From assembly GCA_963669155.1 (NCBI GenBank), contig OZ022589.1:8451641-8515640 (forward strand): a DNA stretch of 64,000 bases, read 5' to 3'. This DNA is from Arbacia lixula (lineage: Eukaryota > Echinodermata > Echinoidea > Arbacioida > Arbaciidae). This document shows, piece after piece, positions 59,301 to 64,000 of this stretch; positions within the stretch are counted from its first letter, which is position 1; every line of letters starts with the position of its first letter. A program made the translations under genes and the position numbers. The notes under the pieces are model-generated. The model ran no database searches and had not been told where the DNA came from. It worked only from the letters and a program-made list of their open reading frames with translations.

Positions 59301-60353
59301 GATATATCGGCTGGAGAACCAGATACATAAATCATCAGCATAAATGGAAATGTTTACTGTATTCGAGACATTACAAAAATCATTGGTCATAAAATTAAAG
59401 ATTAAAGAGTAAAGGAATTCCACATTCTAGTACGTTGTGAGATAAGAATTGCCCCTCTAATCTTGTTCGACAAGTTCTGATTTTTTTTTTAAAAAAAGAA
59501 TCGATCCATAAAGAATATTTGCAGTAATGCCCTTTTCATACAATTTGATAACGAGTCCCCTACGCCACAACATGACATATGCGCTTTCTAGATCTAGAAA
59601 CACGGCAACTGTATATCCTTTGTTTGCTAAAGCTTTATGTATGTCAGTTTCTAGTCTGATAACATGGTCTCATGTACTTCTCTCCTTTCTCAAACCCGCT
59701 TGTAAGGGCGTAATTAAATCGCGTCGTTCAATAAACTAGGACAGACGATTTTGAACCATTCTTTCCATTAGCTTACAAAGTATTGGTGTAAGAGATATGC
59801 GACGGAGGGAATTTGGATTAACTGGGTTTTTTTATTCCACCAGGGAACCGGATCTCTGAACTTATCCTCCTTCGTTTTACTAAGAATTTCTGATGCAGAT
59901 TTCAGTATTTCCTCTTATATACAATTATATTACAGATGCTTCTTACATACGTAGTTACTGATACTTTCTTTCCTTCATAGTTGTCGATACTTTCTTATAG
60001 TTATAAATACGTTCTTAATTACAAAGTAACCGATACTTTCTTACCATAAATGGCCAGCTCCCACAAAACTTGGTAGGTTTCACTGCCTATCTCTGTGGAA
60101 ACATCACACCTGTATTCCCCCTCATCGTCTACCCCCAGGTCGCGAATAGTGAGAGAGTTGTCTAGATTCAGGACGAATCGCTCGCTGGTACCCGAGCGCT
60201 CGCCCTTGAAGAGTGACGCCTTTAAGACTTTGTCCTCAGGATGCGTCTTGTTGAGGTGATACCAGAACACCGCACGGAGTTCGACGGAGAAGTTGCATGG
60301 GAGAGTCGCCTCGTGCCCCGTCCAGCCCACGATAGTTTTGGTGTCTTGGGTGT
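32070..60353 (-). CDS. Ig-Ig-transmembrane-GTPase receptor, nine-exon model, 5' end missing
   Basis: Nine exons read 60353-60045, 55091-54705, 53741-53592, 48712-48536, 41817-41641, 41453-41418, 36945-36852, 33417-33350 and 32365-32070 on the minus strand. All junctions are GT/AG. Phases run 1-1-1-1-1-1-1-2-1 and match at each join, giving about 563 residues from the first mapped exon to the stop. Order: V-type Ig, second Ig, one hydrophobic helix followed by RRKRGR, a short linker, then a G domain with P-loop GVMGAGKS, DNRG and THKD. The THxD G4 and overall spacing recall the interferon-induced IFI44/IFI44L GTPases. Inference: extracellular ligand binding coupled to a membrane-tethered nucleotide switch, possibly in immunity. 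No signal peptide exon was found upstream. Alternative: two adjacent genes, because an in-frame Met lies at 48734 just before the P-loop exon acceptor. The domain calls are firmer than the single-transcript claim. Confidence 0.68.
32700..32790. repeat. Small hairpin
   Basis: AAGGCCATGACTGC at 32714 pairs with GCAGTCATGGCCTT at 32763, separated by about 35 bp containing an ATACTCATACGTATACG palindrome. Confidence 0.8.
33350..33417 (-). CDS. Exon: short helix exon before G4
   Basis: 68 bp, phase 2 in and phase 1 out, acceptor CCCCTCTTTCAG and donor GTAAGA. Encodes RDENDVALSFISEFTKEMHA plus two residues, an amphipathic helix just upstream of the G4 strand. Only this reading frame is open across the whole interval. 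The good pyrimidine tract and complementary phases on both sides support it despite its small size. Confidence 0.65.
33420..34820. other. Intron sequence; no other gene seen
   Basis: Lies in the intron between exons 36852 and 33417. Contains R1 copy 2 and a poly-G run at 34657-34675. Short open frames (33609-33815 and 33961-34161) show no domain. Confidence 0.5.
34240..34410 (+). repeat. Dispersed repeat family R1, copy 2
   Basis: Shares GGTAGGATTGTTTCTTAAAT, AGTCAAACATGAGTGAGC and ACAAATTAAAGGAAAAACTG with copies 1 and 3 in the same order. Confidence 0.6.
34821..35904. mobile_element. Foldback element with arms of about 350 bp
   Basis: The left end AAGGGCAAGTTTACCCATTA and right end TAATGGGTAAACTTGCCTTT are inverted. 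Arms 34824-35190 and 35590-35904 pair over most of their length (GCGTACGCCGAG against CTCGGCGTACGC, TGTGACGTCACATACGAAC against GTTCGTATGTGACG). The centre 35390-35545 carries the module seen at 22005 and 29660. It sits in the intron before the helix exon of the receptor gene. Confidence 0.82.
36852..36945 (-). CDS. Exon: GTPase core strand between G3 and G4
   Basis: 94 bp, enters in phase 1 and leaves in phase 2, acceptor ACAATTCTAG and donor GTAGTT. Encodes KKLCLTVLLNKSTSDIVN and then MYHQMFYDHK. The hydrophobic strand followed by NKSTSD corresponds in position to the IHCVxFVxDAS strand of IFI44 proteins. Its unusual 1-2 phase is exactly what is needed to join the symmetric upstream exons to the next exon, which starts in phase 2. 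Confidence 0.6.
37052..37264. repeat. Direct repeat flanking the R2-like element, copy L
   Basis: 213 bp starting CAGTAGAAAATACAGAAGG and ending ACGATGCCTTCTGAACA. About five substitutions and a longer poly-C tract distinguish it from the copy at 40814-41020. The pair encloses the retroelement. Confidence 0.9.
37265..40813 (-). mobile_element. R2-like non-LTR retrotransposon, nearly full length
   Basis: The minus strand encodes, in order: a zinc finger CEGCGKLFKGRRGVAVH near 40440; a reverse transcriptase with VIWLDLANAYGSVPH (motif A), GIPMGCPVSPLLFVLG (motif B) and AFMNDLTIV (motif C); KWLGVPRMLTELAFF; a CCHC-like CKVCRKARGSLEHVLSAC; and an endonuclease-like RPDMVLVAR...IVMVELTVPWE. The single-ORF layout with N-terminal finger and C-terminal restriction-like endonuclease is that of the R2/NeSL-type elements. 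Frame breaks lie near 39600, 39392 and 38000. Motif C reads FMND where FMDD is expected. It is inserted in sense orientation in an intron of the receptor gene. Confidence 0.88.
40814..41020. repeat. Direct repeat flanking the R2-like element, copy R
   Basis: 207 bp, same sequence as 37052-37264 and in the same orientation. Interpreted as a very long target-site duplication, or a segment duplicated during insertion. Confidence 0.9.
41050..41260 (-). repeat. Dispersed repeat family R1, copy 3
   Basis: On the minus strand it reads AAGCAAAATAGCATAACTTT through AGTCATGCATGAGTGAAC and AGATTAAAGGCAAATTTG, as in copy 1. It abuts the upstream flank repeat of the R2-like element. Confidence 0.65.
41418..41453 (-). 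CDS. Exon: 36-bp microexon in the GTPase domain
   Basis: Between acceptor CTTTACTCAG and donor GTAAGAAAAG lie 36 bases, phase 1-1, encoding KQVVNPFNEMG plus a split codon. It sits 187 bp after the switch exon and keeps the frame to the next exon. Because it is phase-neutral, the gene would stay in frame with or without it, so it could be alternative or spurious. The sequence is helix-like and fits the segment between the DxxG helix and the next beta strand. Confidence 0.5.
41641..41817 (-). CDS. Exon: switch region with DxxG motif
   Basis: 177 bp, phase 1-1, acceptor TTGACCTGACAG and donor GTAAGT. Encodes a Gly-rich loop (SVLGGGKTAS) probably covering switch I, a strand, then IVDNRGM, which fits the G3 DxxG position, followed by a helix ending in NMRDIRGQI. 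The same length as the P-loop exon is likely coincidental. It lies 6.7 kb downstream of the P-loop exon, across an intron filled with nested retroelements. Confidence 0.75.
42690..43158 (-). pseudogene. LINE C-terminal part, split by a Penelope-like insertion
   Basis: The minus strand encodes LCSHLIVPHLNYEIIAWGNS, LFQKKSLRIIF, LAQLMFQREH and, after one stop, NAYHIYPTRQATLFHLLC and IRQSLSLSIFKSQL. These match the C-terminal region of CR1-like LINEs. It pairs with the 44455-46600 block across the Penelope-like element. Confidence 0.75.
43159..44452 (+). mobile_element. Penelope-like element with GIY-YIG endonuclease, 5'-truncated
   Basis: A 314-residue open frame (43150-44094) begins inside the reverse transcriptase (LLRHMNGRHPSIQFTSEVE, IAFLDTMVHR, PVYRKPTHTDQYLAF) and continues to the GIY-YIG endonuclease GIVYNISCKGCDRSYIGETA and a C-terminal HWYTRRVKEAINIRL. 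No stop interrupts it, so it is younger than the copy at 18030. The 3' region 44095-44452 ends in a hammerhead-like motif. The catalytic core of the reverse transcriptase is missing. Confidence 0.9.
44383..44452 (+). ncRNA. Hammerhead-like ribozyme motif at the Penelope-like 3' end
   Basis: CTGACGA at 44391-44397 and CGAAAC at 44429-44434 flank an imperfect stem (GTG..GCGG with CCG..TAC). UCAAA before the core and UUUGA after it can form the third helix. Penelope-like elements are known to carry hammerhead ribozymes. One extra base before CTGA and a mismatched helix suggest reduced or lost activity. Confidence 0.35.
44455..46600 (-). pseudogene. LINE: endonuclease and reverse transcriptase N-terminal part
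   Basis: Minus-strand segments in order: an AP endonuclease C-terminal part (MGDFNINLLHYN, LLSDISDHFPIFTS) at 45464-45907; a spacer (GERLAESISVANK) near 45100; then a reverse transcriptase with IPIHKKG, VSFLTAFSKILEKII, ESQYGFRSKRN and GIFLDFSKAFDTIDH. Frame breaks occur near 45480 and 44850, and a TAG replaces Trp at 44509. The rest of the reverse transcriptase is lost. The upstream part to about 46600 is too decayed to assign precisely. Confidence 0.8.
46600..48480. other. Intron sequence with a duplicated 90-bp segment
   Basis: 47172-47262 and 47263-47384 share ATGGCGAAGCGAATATTGA, ATATGAGTATGTC/ATATGAGCATGTC and CTTAGCTAAGTGGGT; the second copy has about 45 extra bases. Poly-G run at 46635-46647. 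No gene seen. Confidence 0.6.
48536..48712 (-). CDS. Exon: juxtamembrane linker and GTPase P-loop
   Basis: 177 bp, phase 1-1, acceptor ATGCTTTAG and donor GTAAGT. A charged linker (ERRQEERSS) leads into a beta strand PVTIALF and the Walker A/G1 motif GVMGAGKS, then helix ALINSLAYALSG. This is the nucleotide-binding loop of a TRAFAC/AIG-like GTPase. Splicing to the transmembrane exon restores an Ala codon across the junction. The open frame extends upstream to MKRYNAL at 48734, so this could alternatively be the first exon of a separate soluble GTPase. Confidence 0.8.
48740..50970. other. Intron sequence; no other gene seen
   Basis: AT-rich, with short open frames of no recognisable similarity. 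Nothing repetitive was identified. Confidence 0.45.
50974..51694 (-). mobile_element. hAT-like MITE, copy 3, in the receptor gene intron
   Basis: Begins CAGGGATGTGTTAGGAAGGA and ends ATCCTTCCATACACATCCCT on the plus strand. Flanks CCTTGGGT and ACTTGGAT match at 6 of 8 positions. The body is the reverse complement of copy 1. It lies in the intron between the transmembrane and P-loop exons. Confidence 0.75.
51813..52066 (-). other. Coding-like patch of unknown nature in the receptor intron
   Basis: Two minus-strand frames are open over about 200 bp, one containing IPWLRRPDAGKGAVSLQVQT and the other SYLSTKSGLGNRILSVRH. Base composition is more even than the surrounding intron. I do not recognise either product. 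It could be an alternative or decayed exon of the receptor gene, or part of a repeat. Confidence 0.25.
52100..52515. mobile_element. Inverted-repeat MITE
   Basis: Arms pair: GGTCATCCCTGAATTATTTT, GAAACATATTAATGAAGTTT and TTTTTGACGTCACCTG on the left against AGGTGTTCTCC..GTGACGTCAC, ACCTTTACTAATATGTTTC and AATTCCAGGGTGAAC on the right. No coding capacity. Located in the intron between the transmembrane and P-loop exons. Confidence 0.75.
53592..53741 (-). CDS. Exon: transmembrane segment
   Basis: 150 bp, phase 1-1, acceptor CTTTCTTTCAG and donor GTAATG. It encodes a short acidic/basic stalk (SPEEKKG), a hydrophobic run of about 28 residues (start IGVAVVITIF, end LLALALY), then the basic stop-transfer cluster RRKRGR. 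That order predicts an N-out, C-in single-pass protein. If the donor is not used, translation would end five codons later at 53575, giving a GTPase-free short isoform; this is a possible alternative product. Confidence 0.8.
53985..54145. mobile_element. Small 161-bp MITE
   Basis: Terminal inverted repeats of 22 bp: left GAGCTGCCAATGCTCACAAT, right ending ATTGTGAGCATTAGCAGCTC, one mismatch. It lies between the second Ig exon and the transmembrane exon. Confidence 0.8.
54705..55091 (-). CDS. Exon: second Ig domain (C-type)
   Basis: 387 bp, phase 1-1, acceptor CTTATGCAG and donor GTAGGC. The first ~30 residues form a Ser/Thr/Pro-rich stretch with extra cysteines, then a C-type Ig fold: cysteine in LVCRVGGFRP, tryptophan in VVWSV, and NFTCTVSG around the second cysteine. 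Sequons NFT and NGT support an extracellular position. It follows the V domain exon across a 4.95-kb intron that carries an RNase H-type LINE. The longer open frame to 54406 runs past the donor into intron and is not used in this model. Confidence 0.83.
55100..57740. other. Intron sequence; no other gene seen
   Basis: Between the two Ig exons. Open frames at 55667, 56573 and 56932 are low-complexity or lack similarity. 56150-56200 has a CGCGCG-rich palindromic patch. Confidence 0.4.
57740..59960 (-). pseudogene. LINE with RNase H domain (I/Outcast/Nimb-like), decayed
   Basis: The minus strand encodes an RNase H in pieces: IKIFTDRSKLADGMTGGA (DGSK-like start, Gly lost), MRAEVIAILLAL (catalytic E), IITDWISAIES (catalytic D) and VHFEWVPAHCGVAGNEHV (WVPxHxGxxGNE box). 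Further 5' (59527-59739) are AGLRKERS-like and TVAVFLDLESAYVMLWR, motif A of the reverse transcriptase. Multiple frame breaks. It sits in the intron between the two Ig exons. Confidence 0.82.
60045..60353 (-). CDS. Exon: Ig V-type domain of the Ig-GTPase gene
   Basis: 309 bp, phase 1 at both ends, acceptor TCTTAAG and donor GTAAGA. Encodes 103 residues with the V-set hallmarks: first cysteine in EATLPC, the core tryptophan in VFWYH, and the DEGEYRC box (D-x-G-x-Y-x-C) before the second cysteine. Two N-glycosylation sequons (NFS, NKT) are visible, consistent with an extracellular location. Symmetric 1-1 phase is the usual state of Ig domain exons and favours exon shuffling. The exon is GC-rich compared with its AT-rich surroundings. 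Confidence 0.85.
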
Positions 60354-60900
60354 CTTAAGATGAAGGATTCAAAATGGTAAAGAAGGGAAGATGAATTTTA
60401 CAAATAAAGGCAAGAATTGTGTATATAAATGCAGAAGAGGGGATGTAGTAAGCGAGAGAATAGGAAACTGATTTGATGGGCAAAGCGGGTGAGAAAGTTG
60501 GGGGAGCACATACGTTGAACATGTTCTTTCATGCTGAACGGAGATGTGTCCAATCCATTAATCAATCTGAATCCTCTGTCACGTCATTAGGGTCGCAAGA
60601 TCCATGAATTGGCGGACAATTTAACCACCCAGCTCCCCCGTTTACATCTTCTACGTTTAAAAATAAACGATCAAAACTGCCGCCGTACTCTGGTGTGAGC
60701 GGGGGGGGGGGGGGGGGTGAGTGTACCTGTCTGTAATGAGAGATCCACCCAACACAAGAGAGACGGCTGATCGAAGAGTTGGGAGGAAAACATGACAATA
60801 TGGGCTGAGGGAGGGTACACGCTGGCATGACGTCATCGAGGGCAGGTCTAGGCCTCGACCTTGGGCTTGCGCTGTCATAGCCATCATAGCCATTTTGGTC
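60354..60900. other. Upstream of the first mapped exon; no signal-peptide exon found
   Basis: A leader exon of the receptor should lie somewhere beyond 60353. Open frames at 60562-60905 do not look like signal peptides and cross a poly-G run at 60702-60718. The true first exon may lie beyond this window. Confidence 0.4.
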
Positions 60901-61510
60901 GCCATTTTGAAAAATGTCGTCTGAAGGGCAAATTGTTAAGTGCCTCTATATCTAATTTTGTTAAGTTAATAATCCTTGACATATATACCAAATTTGGTGC
61001 TTGTAGGTAAATATAGAACAGAATAAATTAAAAAAAACCCATCGGTCTGGCAGCCATTTTAGACGCCATCTTGGAAAATGGCGTCTCAAAGTCAAATGTT
61101 TAAGTGCCGCTATATACAATTTTATTCAATTAATAATTATTAAGCTATGTAGCAAATTTGGTGCTTGTAGGTAAATATATAACAAAATAAAGTAAAAAAA
61201 AAAACATCAGTCTGGCAGCCACTTTGGAAGACATCTTGAAAAATGGCGTCTCAAAGTCAAATGTTTAAGTGCCTCTATATCAAATTTTATTCAGTTCATA
61301 ATTGTTAAGCGATGTACCAAATTTGGTGCTTGTAGATAAATGTAGAACAGAATAATGCTGAATACAGCGGTTTGGCAGCCATTTTGGACGCCTTCGTGGG
61401 AAGTGGTGTCTCAAGGTCAAAAGTACCTCTATATCCAATTTTGTTTCGTATATAATTCTAAACATGTATACCAAATTTGGTGCTTGTAGACAAAAGGGCA
61501 AAGTTTATCT
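60900..61510. repeat. Tandem repeat, about 160-175-bp unit
   Basis: Four units share CTCTATATC, AATTTTGTT, ACCAAATTTGGTGCTTGTAG, TAGAACAGAATAA and CAGCCATTTTGGACGCC. Single related units occur near 14715 and 16460, more than 40 kb away. Confidence 0.85.
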
Positions 61511-62064
61511 CATATTTGATGCTTAACTACCTCACTATAATAAAGCCTCATCTAATAACTATTTTGTTGAATTTATGCTTCATTTCTTATTACACATAAA
61601 TAAAAAAAAAACGATCTTAGAATGCAGTGAAGCTTTCAATACAAATATTACACTTAGAAATCATGAATGCAGAAAACCGCCCTAAGCCATGTAAGTGGAG
61701 AGCCATTTTGGTCGACTTTCGCGTCGAAGATGGCACATGATGATGATGGTGTTATCTCGATTGTTCAGAGAGGGGCATAAGGAGAGAGATGAAACTGCGA
61801 GATAGACCCAACGAATACGCAAGAGGTCATCTGAGATACTAATCGAGCATGCACACTTCTGCAACATGATAGAGGGCTCATAATATCAATTCACGTTTTG
61901 CAATACACACAGCATACTATTCACTTTATCAGACATCTGAGCCATGTCATTTTCACATATTATTGCCCCGCTTTAGAGAGGCCAAATAGATAGCGGGCCG
62001 AAAAATCGTGTATTGCCCGCCAACGAAAGTCAATGGGATTTTACGTGTAAAGTAGCGGGCAATA
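61510..62064. other. No gene seen
   Basis: AT-rich spacer between the tandem repeat and the RTE-type LINE. Confidence 0.4.
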
Positions 62065-64000
62065 AACTAAAGGGAAATCGTTTCATCATCATCTATCGGC
62101 CGCAGCCGAGATGCTGTTAACCACATAGCTCCAAAGGACGACGACCCCTTTTGGCACGGTAACTTCCAACATATGACGTCTGAGTCTATTTGATCGATCA
62201 CACGATATGACAGTGACAGGAAATCGTGCAGGGCGTTTGGCAACAGAAGATGAAATTGGAGAGATATCTCCATATATCTGTGCTTTGGTTTTGTGCTCAA
62301 GCCAGGATATATTTTGAACTCGCAGAAGAAGCTTGGTGTAGGTGCCATCCAGTCTATCCTTTCTTCATGGTCCAGGTCTCAGATCCATAATTTTACACAG
62401 GCTCTAAAGAATTTCAGCTTGGTTGACTTGGATATACCAGCTTGCCACAAATGGTGTCGTTTATTGCATGCATTCCAAGCCTGTCCTTTTCGTGACAGGA
62501 AGTCTTTCTTGCTGTCGGCAAAATAGGATCCCAGATACTTGAAGTCCTGACCTCTTTGACTTGGGTACCATCTGTAGTGCAGATAGGTTGATGATGAACT
62601 TCCTCGTTGACGGTCATATATTCTGTCCTCTTGGCATTTAGATGTAGACCGACTTTGTCTGCAGCATTCTCGGGTGCTGTTAGTAGATCTTGTGCACCAC
62701 ATATCAGTTCAGCTGTTAGAGCTAGATCATCTGCGTAGTCAAGGTCTGTGAAATACTGACTTTGGTGACGTCTAGAACGCTTGGGTTTGATGGTGAGTCC
62801 TTTGTCGTTCATGATGTCAAGACTCTGTCTGAGGATGTAATCAAACACGACTACAAAGAGATATGGAGCAAGAGTATCTCCTTGGAGGATTCCAGTAGTT
62901 GGTAGGAACTCCTTTGTGGGGCCCATCCATGGTCTGCACAAGGCTATATGGGTTATCATACAAGATGGCAATTACCTTCGCAGTCTCATCTAGGACACCG
63001 TAGTTGGCGAGAATATCTGAGGGCAAGTATCTGGGTTTAGTGCTGATCTGTCTTTGCGAAAACCATTCTGATTCCGTCTGAGAATGGGATCTGTGTGAGG
63101 AGTGATTCTGTTAAGCAGCATGGAGTTGTAGATCTTAGAGGCCAGTGGAGACAGTGTGATTCCGCTGTAGCTTTCGGGTTGTTGGAGGTTGCCTTTCTTT
63201 GGTAGAGGAATAATGAATGATGTTGAGAAGGCAGCTGGTTTGTTGGTGTTGTTCAGTTTCTTCAGGCAGATCTGAAGCTCCTCTATAGTGAAAGGTCCGG
63301 TCTGGATGGGAAGGGTGTCTGCGATCTTGTGATTGTAGAAAGGTTCATCAAGGTCAGTGTTATTCTGAACCGGCTTGCCAAGTAGAGAACTAAAGTGCTG
63401 AAACCAAGTGTCAAGGCGCTCTTCAGTTGTTTCACCTTTGATTCTCATAGATGAGATAGCCTTCTTATCAGTCAGCTCCCTCAGGGCTTCCCAGGCAGCA
63501 GCATGCTTGTTTTCATGATGTAGGGTGTCAAGTGCTGCAGCCTTGGACTTAACATGCTCCTCAAGCACCACAGCGTAAGCATCATCAAGTGCAGTCTTAG
63601 CAGCATCAAGGTTCTGCTTGGAACTCTTAGTGGATTTTTTTGGATTCTGACAATAACTTATCTGGCTCCTGCAAGAGACAATTCTTTGATCAGACTTATC
63701 AGCTTCAAAAGTGTTGTAGGCTCTTGAGCTCTATGCTGTTAATCCACTTCTTTCTGACCAGAATATAGTCCAATTGGACAAGTTCACCGTTTGGGCAGCG
63801 GTGTGTCCACAGTCTGCCTGCCTGACTTTGGTATCCTGTGTTAGTGGTAAACAAGGTTAAATTGTTCCATGAAGTCCTTCAGGTACAATCCAGGTCTGTT
63901 GGATCCATTGTTGCAAGTGAACAGCGCGTCATTAGACCCAAGCTTAGCATTGTAATCTCCAGGGATGTACAGAAGATTATGGGCTAGAACTGTACTGGTG
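62065..64000 (-). pseudogene. RTE-type LINE, continues beyond the right edge
   Basis: Minus strand: an AP endonuclease part with LYIPGDYNAKLG near 63950 and WTHRCPNGELVQLDYILV near 63780; linker with AWEALRELTDKKA; reverse transcriptase FSTSFIIPLPKKGNLQQPES, NGFRKDRSA, ILQGDTLAPYLFVVVFDYIL and LDYADDLALTAE (intact YADD); then a C-terminal region to about 62065. Several frame breaks (about 63000, 62680, 62420). Motif spacing and the C-terminal layout are those of RTE-clade elements. Confidence 0.85.

Overview
The window looks like intron-rich, repeat-dense nuclear DNA from a marine invertebrate. I see no bacterial operons and no ribosome-binding-site logic. There are split coding exons with GT/AG junctions, several non-LTR retrotransposon clades, a Penelope-like element, tRNA-derived SINEs, many inverted-repeat DNA elements and long homopolymer G/C tracts. 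An echinoderm or other invertebrate deuterostome is my best guess. That is an inference from the mix of repeats and the immunoglobulin plus IFI44-like GTPase content, not a proof.

The main gene is on the minus strand and runs from at least 60353 down to 32070. I assembled nine exons by eye. In order they encode an Ig V-type domain (60353-60045), a second Ig domain (55091-54705), a transmembrane exon (53741-53592), a P-loop exon (48712-48536), a switch/DxxG exon (41817-41641), a 36-bp microexon (41453-41418), a core-strand exon (36945-36852), a helix exon (33417-33350) and a last exon with a THKD G4-like motif and the stop codon (32365-32070). Every junction has GT/AG and the intron phases match along the whole chain. 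The predicted product is a type I membrane receptor whose cytoplasmic part is a GTPase of the IFI44/IFI44L type. I know of no described protein with this architecture. The signal-peptide exon was not found.

The introns of this gene are filled with transposable elements. They hold an R2-like retrotransposon flanked by about 210-bp direct repeats (37052-41020), a LINE carrying a Penelope-like insertion (42690-46600), a hAT-like MITE (50974-51694), an RNase H-bearing LINE (57740-59960) and large foldback elements (34821-35904 and 52100-52515). A RTE-type LINE runs off the right edge (62065-64000). All four sizeable retroelements with a reverse transcriptase on this side lie in the sense orientation of the host gene; only the Penelope-like copy is antisense.

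The left half (1-32 kb) has no intact gene that I can support. It holds a decayed DUF829/TMEM53-like alpha/beta-hydrolase pseudogene (9640-10813), SINEs, hAT-like MITEs, a 3-kb foldback element (18451-21487), two related inverted-repeat elements with a shared core but completely different word-repeat arms (22287-23078 and 25779-26718), a LINE interrupted by the second of these, a Tc1 transposase remnant, a TTAA-flanked MITE (29485-30029), and a large ACCATATAC-type tandem array (28970-31730).
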